Shown: piece after piece, positions 20,673 to 29,194 of the stretch
How positions within the stretch are numbered: the first letter of the stretch is position 1
How the letters are laid out: each line of letters starts with the position of its first letter
Assembly: GCF_900108315.1 (NCBI RefSeq)
Contig: NZ_FNVB01000005.1
Span: 558,001-622,000 of the forward strand
Direction: 5' to 3'
From: Saccharopolyspora kobensis
GTDB lineage: Bacteria; Actinomycetota; Actinomycetes; Mycobacteriales; Pseudonocardiaceae
DNA: 64,000 nucleotides
Translations under genes and position numbers: made by a program
The notes under the pieces: model-generated
The model's input: only the letters and a program-made list of their open reading frames with translations
Databases searched by the model: none
Told to the model about the DNA's origin: nothing

Positions 20673-21398
20673 TCAGGCGCGCGGTTCCCAGCGGAACCAG
20701 ATCCGCGAGAGCACCGCGAGCACCGCGGTCCAGGCCAGCAGGGCACCGATGGCCGGGAGCGCGCCGACGACGTTCTCGCCGGTCATGGCCAGCCTGGTCA
20801 GGTCCATCACGCCGCCGCTGGGCACCAGGTAGCTCAGCGGCGTGATCTCGCCGCTCATCGACACCCACACCGAGCCGCCGATCAGCACCAGGAACCACGG
20901 CATGGTGGTGATCTGCGCCTGCTCCGAGCTCGCGGTGAAGCCGCTGGTCGCCGCGCCCGCCACCAGCGACATCGCGCTGCCGAGCAGCGCCGCCAGCACC
21001 AGCGGGAGCGGGTTGGCGGGCACCGGGGCGCCGATGGCGGTCGCGATGGCCACCACCACGGCCGTCTGGACCAGGCCGAGCAGGACCACCGGGAGCAGCA
21101 GTCCGCCCAGGATCACCGCGTCCGACACCTCGCCGCTGCGCAGCCGCTTGAGGTAGCGGTCCTCGCGGCGGCTGGCCAGCGTCGCGGTCGTGGTGAAGTA
21201 GACGGTGAAGCCCTGCACGGCCAGCACCTGCATGCCCAGGATCATCGACCAGGCGGCCGGCCCGGCGTCGGCGGGGACGTTGGCGGCCAGCATGTACCCG
21301 AGCAGCAGCGGCAGCAGCGTCGCGCTGAGCAGCACGGCCTTGTTGCGCGAGAGCAGCTTCCACTCGGTGCGCCCGAGGGCGAGAACGGCCGAGGTCAT
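20673..21398 (-). CDS. ABC-2 type exporter permease
   Basis: A 241-residue membrane protein with six hydrophobic segments (for example AVLLSATLLPLLLGYMLAA and LPLVLAALLGSAMSLVAGA) and a cytoplasmic RREDRYLKRLRSGEVS segment typical of ABC-2 permeases. The ATG at 21398 overlaps the upstream ATPase stop by four bases, so the two subunits are coupled. Exported compound is unknown; a divergent sensor pair suggests a drug, peptide or lipid stress substrate. Confidence 0.87.
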   Translation of the reverse strand: MTSAVLALGRTEWKLLSRNKAVLLSATLLPLLLGYMLAANVPADAGPAAWSMILGMQVLAVQGFTVYFTTTATLASRREDRYLKRLRSGEVSDAVILGGLLLPVVLLGLVQTAVVVAIATAIGAPVPANPLPLVLAALLGSAMSLVAGAATSGFTASSEQAQITTMPWFLVLIGGSVWVSMSGEITPLSYLVPSGGVMDLTRLAMTGENVVGALPAIGALLAWTAVLAVLSRIWFRWEPRA

Positions 21399-22288
21399 TT
21401 GACCAGTACCTCCTCCCGGACGCCCTGGAAGACGTCCTCCAGCGATGCGTGGTGCGCGCGCAGGCCGCTGAGCTCCAGTCGGCCGTCCGCCCACGAGAGC
21501 AGTGCGTGCAGGTCCCGCTGCAGGTCGGACGTGCGGATCTCGACGTGCGTGCCGGTCACCTCTGCCGTCCCGGCCAGCGGCGGGAGCACCGCGTCGCGCT
21601 GGGTGTCGAAGCTGATCCGCGCCCGGTGCGCGGCCAGCACGTCGACCAGCCGCCCGGACACCGCGATCCGGCCCTCGTGCATGATCGCCAGCCGGTGCGC
21701 GAGCCGTTCGGCCTCTTCCAGGTAGTGCGTGGTGAGCAGGACGGTGGTGCCGCGCGCGAGCAGCCCGCGCACCAGGTCCCAGGTGGCGCGGCGGGATTCC
21801 GGATCCATCCCGGTGGTCGGCTCGTCGAGGAACAGCAGGTCGGGTTCGCCGAGCAGCGCCAGCGCCAGGTCGAGGCGGCGGCGCTCGCCGCCGGAGAGCT
21901 GCCGGACGCGCACCTCGCGCCGCCCGGCCAGCCCGACCGCGGCCAGCGATTCGTCCACATCGGACGGCCGTGCGGTCAGCGCGCCGCCCAGCTCCGCGGT
22001 TTCGCGCACCGTCAGGTCACCGGCGAAGCCGCCCTCCTGCAGCATGATGCCGATGCGGCGGCGGATCGAGCGGTCCTGCCGCGGGTCCTTGCCGAAGACC
22101 CGCACGGCGCCACCGCTGGGCTCGCGGTGGCCCTCGATGGTCTCCAGCGTGGTCGTCTTGCCCGCGCCGTTCGTGCCGAGCAGGGCGAACAGCTCGCCGG
22201 GCTGCACGTCGAAGTCGATCCCGCGGACCGCCTCGAACTCGCCGTAGCGGCAGCGCAGGCCCTGCACGCTGATCACTGGTGTTGTCAT
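21395..22288 (-). CDS. ABC-2 exporter ATP-binding protein
   Basis: A 297-residue ATPase of the drug/antibiotic export (DrrA-like) class. Walker A GTNGAGKTTT is near 38-47, signature LSGGERRRLD and Walker B LLFLDEPTTGMD follow, with the H-loop in LLTTHYLEEAERLAHR. The C-terminal region after about 210 is the extra domain seen in DrrA-type proteins. Paired with the permease downstream and divergent from the kinase-regulator pair at 22405-24191, which likely controls it. Confidence 0.93.
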   Translation of the reverse strand: MTTPVISVQGLRCRYGEFEAVRGIDFDVQPGELFALLGTNGAGKTTTLETIEGHREPSGGAVRVFGKDPRQDRSIRRRIGIMLQEGGFAGDLTVRETAELGGALTARPSDVDESLAAVGLAGRREVRVRQLSGGERRRLDLALALLGEPDLLFLDEPTTGMDPESRRATWDLVRGLLARGTTVLLTTHYLEEAERLAHRLAIMHEGRIAVSGRLVDVLAAHRARISFDTQRDAVLPPLAGTAEVTGTHVEIRTSDLQRDLHALLSWADGRLELSGLRAHHASLEDVFQGVREEVLVK

Positions 22289-22404
22289 GGCTCAAGCCTC
22301 GCCGGGCCGGCCGGGCGCCGGTAGTGCGCCGGCGTCAGCACTCCGCCGCCGATCTGTCAGCACGATCGATGACTCATGTCATATCCGGCCGCCGATCGCC
22401 GGAG

Positions 22405-23598
22405 ATGTCCGATGCTGTACCGGTGAGCACTCCCGAGTTCGACCCCCGGCGCATCCGACGCCTGCGCCGGTACACGTGGTGGTCGATCGTCCCGATGCAG
22501 CCGTTCTACGTGATGGCCCCGCTGTTCCTCGTCGTGGTCGGGGCTTCGCAGGGCCACTACAGCACCGTCGAGGTCCTGCTGCTGGCGGTGGTCGCGGTGG
22601 CGTCCGCGATCGACGGCACCTGGGTGGCCAGGAGCCTCATGCAGGGGCTCGGGCACGGCAAGCAGCGGCCGGTCGTGCACGCCGCGGTGTTCGCGGCCGC
22701 ACTGGGCGCGATGGCCTACACGATGCACAAGGACGGCACGGGCGCGCTGTGGTCGATGGTGGTCAGCGGCCTGGCCGGGGTGCACGTCTCCGCCGCGCCG
22801 TACCGGTGGCGCTGGCCGCTGGCGATCGGCACCGCGCTGGCGGTGGCGGTGATCGGCACGTTCGCGAGCTCGCCGGACAACCCGCTGCTCGGGCTGGTCC
22901 CCGGTCTCTTCACCGCGGCCCTGGTGTCGATGGTGATGTCGCTGGTGCTGGCGGCGGTGTGGTTCTGGGACATCGTGCTGGAACTCGACCGGGCCCGGAC
23001 GGTCAGCGCCGAGCTGGCGGTGGCCAACGAGCGGCTGCGCTTCGCCGCCGACCTGCACGACATCCAGGGCCACCACCTGCAGGTGATCGCGCTGAAGGGC
23101 GAGCTGACCGAGCGGCTGATCGGCGTCGACGACGCGACGGCCCGCGCATCCGCGGCCGAGATCGCCGAGATCGCGCGGACGGCGCTGAAGGACACCCGCG
23201 ACGTGGTGCACGGCTACCGCCACACCAAGCTCACCTCGGAGCTCGAGAACGCCCGCGAAATCCTGGAAGCCGCCGGCGTGCGCACCACAGTGGACGGTGA
23301 TGCGACGCTCGTCCCGCCGCCGCTGCAACCGCTCTTCGGTGCGCTGGTGCGCGAGGGCACGACGAACGTCCTGCGCCACTCCCGCGCGGAGAACTGCGAG
23401 CTGCGCATCGTCACCGACGGGCCGCGCACCAGCATCGTGCTGCGCAACGACCGGGTGAAGCCGCCGAACGGTGCGGCGGGCTCGGGCATCGAGGGGCTGC
23501 GCCAGCGCTTCAGCGCCATGGGCGGTCACGTCGAAGGGCGCCTGGTGGACGATTGGTTCGAGCTGAGCGGAGCCGCCGAGCTGGGGAGGACATCGTGA
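22405..23598 (+). CDS. Sensor histidine kinase, HisKA_3 (NarL/DesK class)
   Basis: A 397-residue membrane kinase. Four to six hydrophobic segments occupy residues 25-190, then a short coiled coil leads to the dimerisation motif DLHDIQGHHLQ with phospho-acceptor His218. The C-terminal ATPase domain has VREGTTNVLRHSRAE (N-box) and GSGIEGLRQR (G-box). I chose the ATG at 22405 (a GTG at 22423 is also possible). It overlaps the regulator gene by four bases and is divergent from the ABC-2 exporter, the usual DesKR-like arrangement. Confidence 0.9.
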   Translation: MSDAVPVSTPEFDPRRIRRLRRYTWWSIVPMQPFYVMAPLFLVVVGASQGHYSTVEVLLLAVVAVASAIDGTWVARSLMQGLGHGKQRPVVHAAVFAAALGAMAYTMHKDGTGALWSMVVSGLAGVHVSAAPYRWRWPLAIGTALAVAVIGTFASSPDNPLLGLVPGLFTAALVSMVMSLVLAAVWFWDIVLELDRARTVSAELAVANERLRFAADLHDIQGHHLQVIALKGELTERLIGVDDATARASAAEIAEIARTALKDTRDVVHGYRHTKLTSELENAREILEAAGVRTTVDGDATLVPPPLQPLFGALVREGTTNVLRHSRAENCELRIVTDGPRTSIVLRNDRVKPPNGAAGSGIEGLRQRFSAMGGHVEGRLVDDWFELSGAAELGRTS

Positions 23599-24191
23599 TC
23601 CGTGTGGTGCTGGCCGACGACGAGGACCTGATCCGCGGGGCCCTCGCTGCGCTGCTGGACCTGGAACCGGACCTCTCGGTGGTCGCCCAGTGCAGCAACG
23701 GCGCCGAGGCGGTGCGCGCGGTGCGCGAGCACGCGCCGGACATCGCGGTGTTCGACCTGGAGATGCCCGAGGTCGACGGCGTGCAGGCCGCCAAGCAGGT
23801 GGCGGCGGAGGTGCCGATCGTGCTGGTCACCCGCCATGCGCGACCCGGCGTCCTCAAGCGCGCCCTGACCGCGGGCATCCGCGGCTTCGTCCCGAAGACC
23901 ACGCCCGCGTCCCGGCTGGCGGCGATCCTGCGCGACGTGCACGACGGCGGCCGCTACATCGACCCGGAGATCGCGGCCAGCGCGCTGACCAGCGGCGCCT
24001 GCCCGCTCACCGAGCGGGAGCTGGAGCTGCTCGCGCACACCCTGCAGGGCGGCACGATCGCCACCATCGCGGCGGAGGTCCACCTCGCCCAGGGCACGGT
24101 CCGCAACTACCTCTCCTCGGCGATGACCAAGCTGGGCGTGGCGACCCGCCACGAGGCGGCCCGCCACGCCTGGCAGGAGGGCTGGATCTGA
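23595..24191 (+). CDS. NarL/DesR-family response regulator
   Basis: A 198-residue two-domain regulator. The receiver domain has acidic pocket DDE (8-10), phospho-acceptor Asp54 in VFDLEMPEVDG, and the conserved Lys in FVPKTTPASRL. The C-terminal LuxR-type helix-turn-helix is ELELLAHTLQGGTIATIAAEVHLAQGTV-like. The GTG at 23595 overlaps the kinase stop and follows a GGGGAGGA ribosome binding site. Likely target: the divergent ABC-2 exporter. Confidence 0.93.
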   Translation: MIRVVLADDEDLIRGALAALLDLEPDLSVVAQCSNGAEAVRAVREHAPDIAVFDLEMPEVDGVQAAKQVAAEVPIVLVTRHARPGVLKRALTAGIRGFVPKTTPASRLAAILRDVHDGGRYIDPEIAASALTSGACPLTERELELLAHTLQGGTIATIAAEVHLAQGTVRNYLSSAMTKLGVATRHEAARHAWQEGWI

Positions 24192-24248
24192 CACCCGCTC
24201 ACCCCGCCCGCGCCACCGGCCTCCAACACCCACCCGGGTGACAGATCC

Positions 24249-24292
24249 GCAATTTCAATTGAAATTGGAGGTCCAATTTCAATTGAAATTGC
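24249..24292. repeat. Family II 44-bp palindromic element, copy d
   Basis: Arms GCAATTTCAATTGAAATT and AATTTCAATTGAAATTGC with core GGAGGTCC; both arms are perfect palindromes inside the GC caps. It lies between convergent response regulator and lat genes. Confidence 0.92.
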
Positions 24293-24302
24293 GGCAGGGG
24301 TG

Positions 24303-25673
24303 TCAGGCGAGGTCGGCGAGGGTCTTGCGGAGGGCCGCGACCGCGTCGACCAGCTCCTCCGGGCGGGCCGAGAGCGGCGGGCGGGCGCGCAGGGAGTCCG
24401 GACCCGACGGGAGGAACAGGGTCCGGTGGTTGTCCCGGGCCAGCGCCAGGGCCCGGTCCCGGTTGACGGGGTCGTGGAAGGTGATCGCGCACATCAGCCC
24501 GCGGCCGCGCGGAGCCTTGATCAGCGTCGGGAACTCCACCGCCAGGTCGCGCAGCTCGCCGAGCAGCAGCTCGCCCATCAGGCGGCTGTGCTCGAAGAGG
24601 CCCTCGGCCTCGACGACCTCCAGGATCCGGGTCGCGCGCACCATGTCGGTCAGCGAACCGCCCCAGGTGGAGCTGATCCGGCTGGGCTCGCGGAAGGCGT
24701 TGTCGGCGATCTCCAGCACCCGCCTGCCGCCCATCACGCCGCACACCTGCAGGCGCTTGCCGAAGGCCACCAGGTCCGGCTCCAGCCCGAGCGCCTGGTG
24801 CGCCCACGCCTGACCGGTCAGCATGCCGGTCTGCACCTCGTCGGCGACGGTGAGCACGTCGTGCTCGCGGCACAGCGCCTGCACGGCCTGCAGGAACTGC
24901 GGGCGCAGGTGCCGGTCGCCGCCCTCGCCCTGGATCGGCTCGTAGACGAAGCAGGCGATCTCCCGGCCGTAGCGGTGCAGCGCGGCGCGCACGGCGTCCA
25001 GCGAGGCCTCCTCCTCCGGCAGGAGCCCGGAGCTGTCCCACCGCTCGCCCGGGTCGACCGCCGGGCTGGGGATGCGCGGCCAGTCGAACATCGGGTAGTC
25101 GCGGATCTTCGCCGGATCGGTGTTGGTCAGCGACAGCGTGTACCCGCTGCGTCCGTGGAAGGCCTTCTCCAGGTGCATCACGCGGGAGCCGCGCACGGCG
25201 ATCCCCGCGCGGGCGTTGAGCTTGGTCTTCCAGTCGAAGGCGACCTTCAGCGCGTTCTCGACCGCGAGCGTGCCGCCGTCGATGAAGAACAGCAGCGGGA
25301 GCTCGTCGATGCCGACCACGCGGCGGAAGGTCTCGGCGAAGCGCGCCTGCTCGTCGGTGGCGAAGTCCGGGTTGGACGGCTTCACCCGCCCGACGCGCAC
25401 CAGCGCGGCCTCGAACTCGGCGGTGCGCAGGCCGGGGTGGCCGTGCCCGAGCGGCGCCGAGCTGAAGAACATCGTCAGGTCCAGGTACTCGGTGCCGTCG
25501 CGCGCATCGCGCAGCCGGCAGCCGTCCCCCGCGTCGAGATCCACGACGATGTTCATCAGGTCGCCGGTGACCTGCGCCTTCAAGGACTCGACCGCGTCGG
25601 CCGGGGCTTCCCGGGGAGCGGGTACGTCGGTCGGTGCCACATCGCGAACGGTCTCGTGCTGAGCGGTCATCAT
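24303..25673 (-). CDS. lat: L-lysine 6-transaminase
   Basis: PLP-dependent class III aminotransferase that converts lysine and 2-oxoglutarate to 2-aminoadipate semialdehyde (as piperideine carboxylate) and glutamate. The 456 residues contain DEVQTGMLTG and the PLP-binding lysine in LVAFGKRLQVCG (Lys306), with FFIDGGTLAVENALKVAFDW in the cofactor-binding half. This set of motifs is characteristic of Lat rather than ornithine or acetylornithine transaminases. In mycobacteria Lat is strongly induced in starvation under an Lrp-type regulator. No regulator gene is adjacent here, but paired direct repeats lie upstream (25702-25739). Confidence 0.92.
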   Translation of the reverse strand: MMTAQHETVRDVAPTDVPAPREAPADAVESLKAQVTGDLMNIVVDLDAGDGCRLRDARDGTEYLDLTMFFSSAPLGHGHPGLRTAEFEAALVRVGRVKPSNPDFATDEQARFAETFRRVVGIDELPLLFFIDGGTLAVENALKVAFDWKTKLNARAGIAVRGSRVMHLEKAFHGRSGYTLSLTNTDPAKIRDYPMFDWPRIPSPAVDPGERWDSSGLLPEEEASLDAVRAALHRYGREIACFVYEPIQGEGGDRHLRPQFLQAVQALCREHDVLTVADEVQTGMLTGQAWAHQALGLEPDLVAFGKRLQVCGVMGGRRVLEIADNAFREPSRISSTWGGSLTDMVRATRILEVVEAEGLFEHSRLMGELLLGELRDLAVEFPTLIKAPRGRGLMCAITFHDPVNRDRALALARDNHRTLFLPSGPDSLRARPPLSARPEELVDAVAALRKTLADLA

Positions 25674-25701
25674 CGGCCTCCCGGACCAGTGTCACGCATC
25701 A

Positions 25702-25739
25702 CTCGTCAACAAGAATTACATCAGAATCTCGTCAACAAG
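25702..25739. promoter_or_regulatory. Direct repeats upstream of lat, candidate operator
   Basis: CTCGTCAACAAG occurs twice (25702-25713 and 25728-25739), 26 bases apart centre to centre, in a locally AT-rich stretch 29-66 bases upstream of the lat start. The spacing puts both copies on nearly the same DNA face. An Lrp-type or other activator is plausible; identity unknown. Confidence 0.5.
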
Positions 25740-25768
25740 CAACATCCTTCAGTAAGGACTGCGCAAAG

Positions 25769-25787
25769 GCGAAAGATTTTCTTTCGC
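25769..25787 (-). terminator. Small hairpin after the deaminase gene
   Basis: GCGAAAGA-TTT-TCTTTCGC, 56 bases past the deaminase stop. Weak terminator or regulatory stem. Confidence 0.4.
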
Positions 25788-25842
25788 TGGAGATCGCGGA
25801 GGTCGCCCGCCGAAGGCGGTCAACGGGAGCTGCCCGGAAGGC

Positions 25843-26244
25843 TCAGCGAGCGGCCGGAGCCGACCACCGCTCCGGCAGGAGGTCGGCGAGGGTCAGGACC
25901 CGTTCCGGGCCGAGGACGACCCGGGCGGCCAGGTTCCGGTCGTCGAGCTGGTACATGAACTCGCGGCACCGCCCGCACGGCGGCAACACCTGGAGCGCAC
26001 CGGAGTCGTCGCGCGTGACGGCCACGACCATCGCGATCTCGGACTGCCTGGCGGTGATCATCGCGGCGGCCGCGGCGTGCTCGGCGCAGAAGCCCATGCT
26101 GCAGGGCGTGTCGATGCAGACGCCGAAGAAGAGGTCGCCCTGCTCGGAAAGGATCGCCGACGCCACGCCCCCGGACGTCCGGTTACCCCGCCCAGCGGGA
26201 TTCAGGTACTCGGCGGCGCGGGCGATGATCGACGCAGCGTCCAC
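25843..26244 (-). CDS. Cytidine deaminase-like enzyme
   Basis: A 133-residue zinc-dependent deaminase. The catalytic CAE motif is at 53-55 (GFCAEHAAAAAM) and the zinc cysteines are in PPCGRCREF (Cys90, Cys93). The family converts cytidine to uridine in pyrimidine salvage, but a His follows the catalytic Glu and the active-site loop resembles the blasticidin-S-deaminase branch, so the substrate is uncertain. Start is GTG 26244; TATTCT sits six bases upstream with no Shine-Dalgarno, suggesting a leaderless transcript. Confidence 0.85.
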   Translation of the reverse strand: MDAASIIARAAEYLNPAGRGNRTSGGVASAILSEQGDLFFGVCIDTPCSMGFCAEHAAAAAMITARQSEIAMVVAVTRDDSGALQVLPPCGRCREFMYQLDDRNLAARVVLGPERVLTLADLLPERWSAPAAR

Positions 26245-26332
26245 CGGACCAGAATAGCCAGCGGATCAACTCGAAAAGGCCGTTGCAGGGGTCGGCCGGG
26301 CAGGATGCGTCCCTGCGGTGACGTCGTGGGTC

Positions 26333-26376
26333 CGTGAGCGGTTTGTGGTGCTATGACACCAGGAAGCGCTCACGGG
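26333..26376. repeat. Family I palindromic element, copy c
   Basis: Stem CCGTGAGCG / CGCTCACGG with imperfect inner part and loop around GCTATGAC, between the ankyrin gene stop and the deaminase start. Confidence 0.8.
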
Positions 26377-26391
26377 CTCTGGAGCCGCGGG

Positions 26392-26775
26392 TCAGTCCGC
26401 CAGCAGGTTCTCCCGGCCGAACATCGCCGCTGCCGCTCGGGCCGATGGGGTGCCCGCGTCGAGATCCGCTCCCGCTTCGCGGAGGAGCTTCACCACCGCT
26501 TCCTCGCCCTTGAAGAGGGCTCCGGCGATGGGCGACTGGTCGCGGTCGTTGCGCAGGTCCGGGTCGGCCTTCCGGTCGAGGAGAGCCCGGACCGTTTCGG
26601 CGTGGCCGTGGTAGGCCGCGAGCATCAGCGGCGTGTTGCCCGCCTCGTCCGTCGTGTTGACCGGGAAGCCGTGGTCGACGAACTCCGCCAGCTCCTCGGT
26701 CCGGCCTTCGCGGGCCAGGTCCATGGCGATCGCCACGACGCGCTCGACCTGCTCCGGGGTCAGTCCATCGCTCAT
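26392..26775 (-). CDS. Ankyrin-repeat protein
   Basis: A 127-residue soluble protein with about three ankyrin repeats: VDHGFPVNTTDEAGNTPLML-type (about 47-70), YHGHAETVRALLDRKADPDL (about 71-92) and the following SPIAGALFKGEEAVVKLLRE (about 97-116). It lies downstream of katA on the same strand. Small ankyrin proteins are often found beside catalase genes (AnkB in Pseudomonas), where one was reported to support catalase activity; a like role here is inference. Confidence 0.85.
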   Translation of the reverse strand: MSDGLTPEQVERVVAIAMDLAREGRTEELAEFVDHGFPVNTTDEAGNTPLMLAAYHGHAETVRALLDRKADPDLRNDRDQSPIAGALFKGEEAVVKLLREAGADLDAGTPSARAAAAMFGRENLLAD

Positions 26776-26808
26776 GGTGGTTCTTCCTGATCTCGTGCGG
26801 AAAAGGGA

Positions 26809-26838
26809 GGGGCGGCGGCCGCACGCGACCGCCGCCCC
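26809..26838 (-). terminator. Hairpin terminator after katA
   Basis: Stem GGGGCGGCGG/CCGCCGCCCC (26809-26818 with 26829-26838), loop of 10, 30 bases past the katA stop and before the ankyrin gene. Confidence 0.65.
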
Positions 26839-26867
26839 ACTACGAGGTCGTCAACCTCGGGTCGAGC

Positions 26868-28331
26868 TCAGAGCTCGCCCGCGGCCAGGGCCTCGATCGC
26901 CTTGCGGACGCCCTCGCCGTAGGCCGGGTCGGCCTTGGTGCAGTTGGCGATGTGGCGCTCGATGGTGGCCTGGGAGGCACCGTTGATGGCCCGCGCGGTG
27001 TTCTCGAACAGCGCCTGCTGCTGCTCCGCCGACATGCTGCGGAACAGGTTGCCCGGCTGCTCGTAGTAGTTGTCGTCGTCCTCGCGGTAGTTGAACCGGT
27101 CGGCGACGGCACCCACGGCCAGGGCCGGGTCGCGGTACGCCGGCTGCTCCTGCCAGCGGCCGTAGGAGTTCGGCTCGATGCCCGGGGTCGAACCCTGGTT
27201 GCCGTCGATGCGCATGGCGCCATCGCGGTGGAAGGAGTTCACCGGGCACTTCGGCGCGTTGACCGGGATCTGGTGGTGGTTCACGCCGAGGCGGTAGCGC
27301 TGCGCGTCACCGTAGGAGAACAGCCGGCCCTGCAGCATGCGGTCGGGCGAGAAGCTGATGCCCGGGACCACGTTCGCCGGGCTGAAGGCGGCCTGCTCGA
27401 CGTCGGCGTGGTAGTTGGCCGGGTTGCGGTTGAGCTCCCACTCGCCGACCTCGATCAGCGGGTAGTCCTTCTTCGACCAGACCTTGGTCAGGTCGAAGGG
27501 GTGGAAGCGGTAGTTCTCCGCGTCCGCCTCCGGCATGATCTGCACGTACAGCTTCCACTTCGGGAAGTCGCCGTTCTCGATCGACTCGTACAGGTCGCGC
27601 TGGTGCGACTCGCGGTCCTTGCCGACCAGGGCCTCGGCCTCGGCGTCGGTCAGGTTCTTGATGCCCTGCTGGGTGCGGTGGTGGAACTTGACCCAGTACC
27701 GCTCGCCGTCAGCGTTGATGAAGCTGTAGGTGTGCGAGCCGAAGCCGTGCATGTGGCGGTAGGACGCCGGGATGCCGCGGTCGGACATCACGATGGTGAC
27801 CTGGTGCAGCGCCTCGGGCAGGTTGGTCCAGAAGTCCCAGTTGTTCTCGGCGTTGCGCATGTTGGTGCGCGGGTCGCGCTTCACCGCGTGGTTGAGGTCC
27901 GGGAACTTCAGCGGGTCGCGGAAGAAGAACACCGGCGTGTTGTTGCCGACGAGGTCCCAGTTGCCCTCTTCGGTGTAGAACTTGACCGCGAAGCCGCGGA
28001 TGTCGCGCTCGGCGTCGGCCGCGCCGCGCTCACCGGCGACGGTCGAGAAGCGGACGAACAGCTCGGTCTTCTTGCCGACCTCGGAGAAGATCTTCGCGCT
28101 GGTGTACTGGGTGATGTCGTTGGTCACCGTGAAGGTGCCGAACGCACCGGAGCCCTTGGCGTGCATCCGGCGCTCCGGGATGACCTCGCGGTCGAAGTGC
28201 GCCAGCTTCTCCAGGAACCAGACGTCCTGCAGCAGCATCGGGCCGCGCGGGCCGGCGGTCAGGGAGTTCTGGTTGTCCGGGACCGGGGCACCGGCCACCG
28301 TGGTCAACGGTTTCTGGTTGTTCTCGGGCAA
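26868..28331 (-). CDS. katA: Monofunctional heme catalase
   Basis: Clade-3 type small-subunit catalase that dismutates hydrogen peroxide. From the TTG at 28331, preceded by GAGGAG at a good distance, the protein has 487 residues. The distal His is in RRMHAKGSG (His57), the distal Asn in VGNNTPVFF (Asn130), and the proximal heme-ligand Tyr in [12 protein letters not shown] (Tyr340). An upstream TTG (28361) would overlap fur and lacks a Shine-Dalgarno. The gene follows a Fur-family repressor, so peroxide-responsive control as in CatR-CatA or FurA-KatG is expected. Confidence 0.95.
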   Translation of the reverse strand: MPENNQKPLTTVAGAPVPDNQNSLTAGPRGPMLLQDVWFLEKLAHFDREVIPERRMHAKGSGAFGTFTVTNDITQYTSAKIFSEVGKKTELFVRFSTVAGERGAADAERDIRGFAVKFYTEEGNWDLVGNNTPVFFFRDPLKFPDLNHAVKRDPRTNMRNAENNWDFWTNLPEALHQVTIVMSDRGIPASYRHMHGFGSHTYSFINADGERYWVKFHHRTQQGIKNLTDAEAEALVGKDRESHQRDLYESIENGDFPKWKLYVQIMPEADAENYRFHPFDLTKVWSKKDYPLIEVGEWELNRNPANYHADVEQAAFSPANVVPGISFSPDRMLQGRLFSYGDAQRYRLGVNHHQIPVNAPKCPVNSFHRDGAMRIDGNQGSTPGIEPNSYGRWQEQPAYRDPALAVGAVADRFNYREDDDNYYEQPGNLFRSMSAEQQQALFENTARAINGASQATIERHIANCTKADPAYGEGVRKAIEALAAGEL

Positions 28332-28353
28332 AACTCGCTCCTCGGTGGGATCT

Positions 28354-28788
28354 TCAGTCAATCGCTCGCCCGTTGCCGCGGCAGTCGGGGCACACGCCCC
28401 AGAAGGTCACCTCGGCCTCGTCGAGCAGGTATCCGTGCGGATCATCGGCGTGGAGGCACGGGGCCTCCCCCACCGCGCAACTGACGTCGGCGATGGCACC
28501 GCAGTCCCGGCACACCAGGTGGTGGTGGTTGTCGCCGACGCGGGTCTCGAACCGGGCCGGCGAGCCGGCCGGTTCGATGCGACGGACCAGGCCCGCCTCG
28601 GTGAGCGCGCGCAGGACGTCGTACACCGCCTGGGTGGACACCGACCCCAGGTCGCGACGGACCGCTGTCGCGATGGTGTCGGCATCGGAATGGGGGTTCT
28701 CCGAAACCATCGCGAGCACGGCGACCCGAGGGCGGGTCACCCGCAACGACGCCCCTTTCAGCAGGGCGGCGGCATCGATGGACGGCAT
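28354..28788 (-). CDS. Fur-family peroxide-type repressor
   Basis: A 144-residue winged-helix metalloregulator. The DNA-binding half spans about 1-80 ([40 protein letters not shown]). The metal half shows HHH at 88-90 and two CXXC zinc motifs, CRDC (93-96) and CPDC (133-136). Position directly upstream of katA on the same transcript argues for a CatR/FurA/PerR-type regulator rather than an iron-uptake Fur. The promoter is positioned for leaderless translation from ATG 28788. Confidence 0.9.
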   Translation of the reverse strand: MPSIDAAALLKGASLRVTRPRVAVLAMVSENPHSDADTIATAVRRDLGSVSTQAVYDVLRALTEAGLVRRIEPAGSPARFETRVGDNHHHLVCRDCGAIADVSCAVGEAPCLHADDPHGYLLDEAEVTFWGVCPDCRGNGRAID

Positions 28789-28794
28789 GGCACA

Positions 28795-28823
28795 TAGCTA
28801 TCAGCTTTTCTGGAATGAGTCAA
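28795..28823 (-). promoter_or_regulatory. Leaderless promoter of fur-katA
   Basis: On the minus strand TTGACT (28818-28823), 17 bases, TAGCTA (28795-28800), then six bases to the fur ATG. This spacing leaves no room for a ribosome binding site. The surrounding AT-rich sequence likely overlaps the repressor site. Confidence 0.6.
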
Positions 28824-29194
28824 ATAAAGCCTGGCGCCCCGGCCGCCCACGTCATCCCGGCCGCGAAACAGCGAACCCGCAGGTCAAGGGCCCGCGCGCG
28901 CCCCAGCCGCCACCGGTTGGAGCGCCACACAAACCACTCAGGCCACTCGAACAACCACGGACGGGTGACGCCGAGCACGGCGGCGGCACGAGCGCTTCGA
29001 CACCGCTGCTGCCCACGCCGCGCGCTCAACGAGCACCTCGGCACGACCCGGGCGGCGACGCCGATGCCACGCCGGGCGGCGTCGACCCGCTCGTCACCGG
29101 CGTCCTGGCGCAGGCTGACGAGCCGGGCGCTCTGCGCTCCGGCGAACAGCCAGCAGCCGCGACCGGTCCAGCGTCATGTCCACTGCGGACGGGG
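28824..29194. other. Gap between fur and the monooxygenase gene
   Basis: About 370 bases with no gene I can support. A 74-codon open frame on the minus strand (28820-29044) has no recognisable domain, no clear ribosome binding site and unusual Arg/Trp-rich composition; I treat it as chance. Confidence 0.4.

Noticed and set aside
20673-24191. Bacitracin-type (BceAB) resistance module
   Set aside because: The permease is a short ABC-2 protein, not the large BceB type, and the kinase is HisKA_3 class, so a DesKR-like exporter module fits better.
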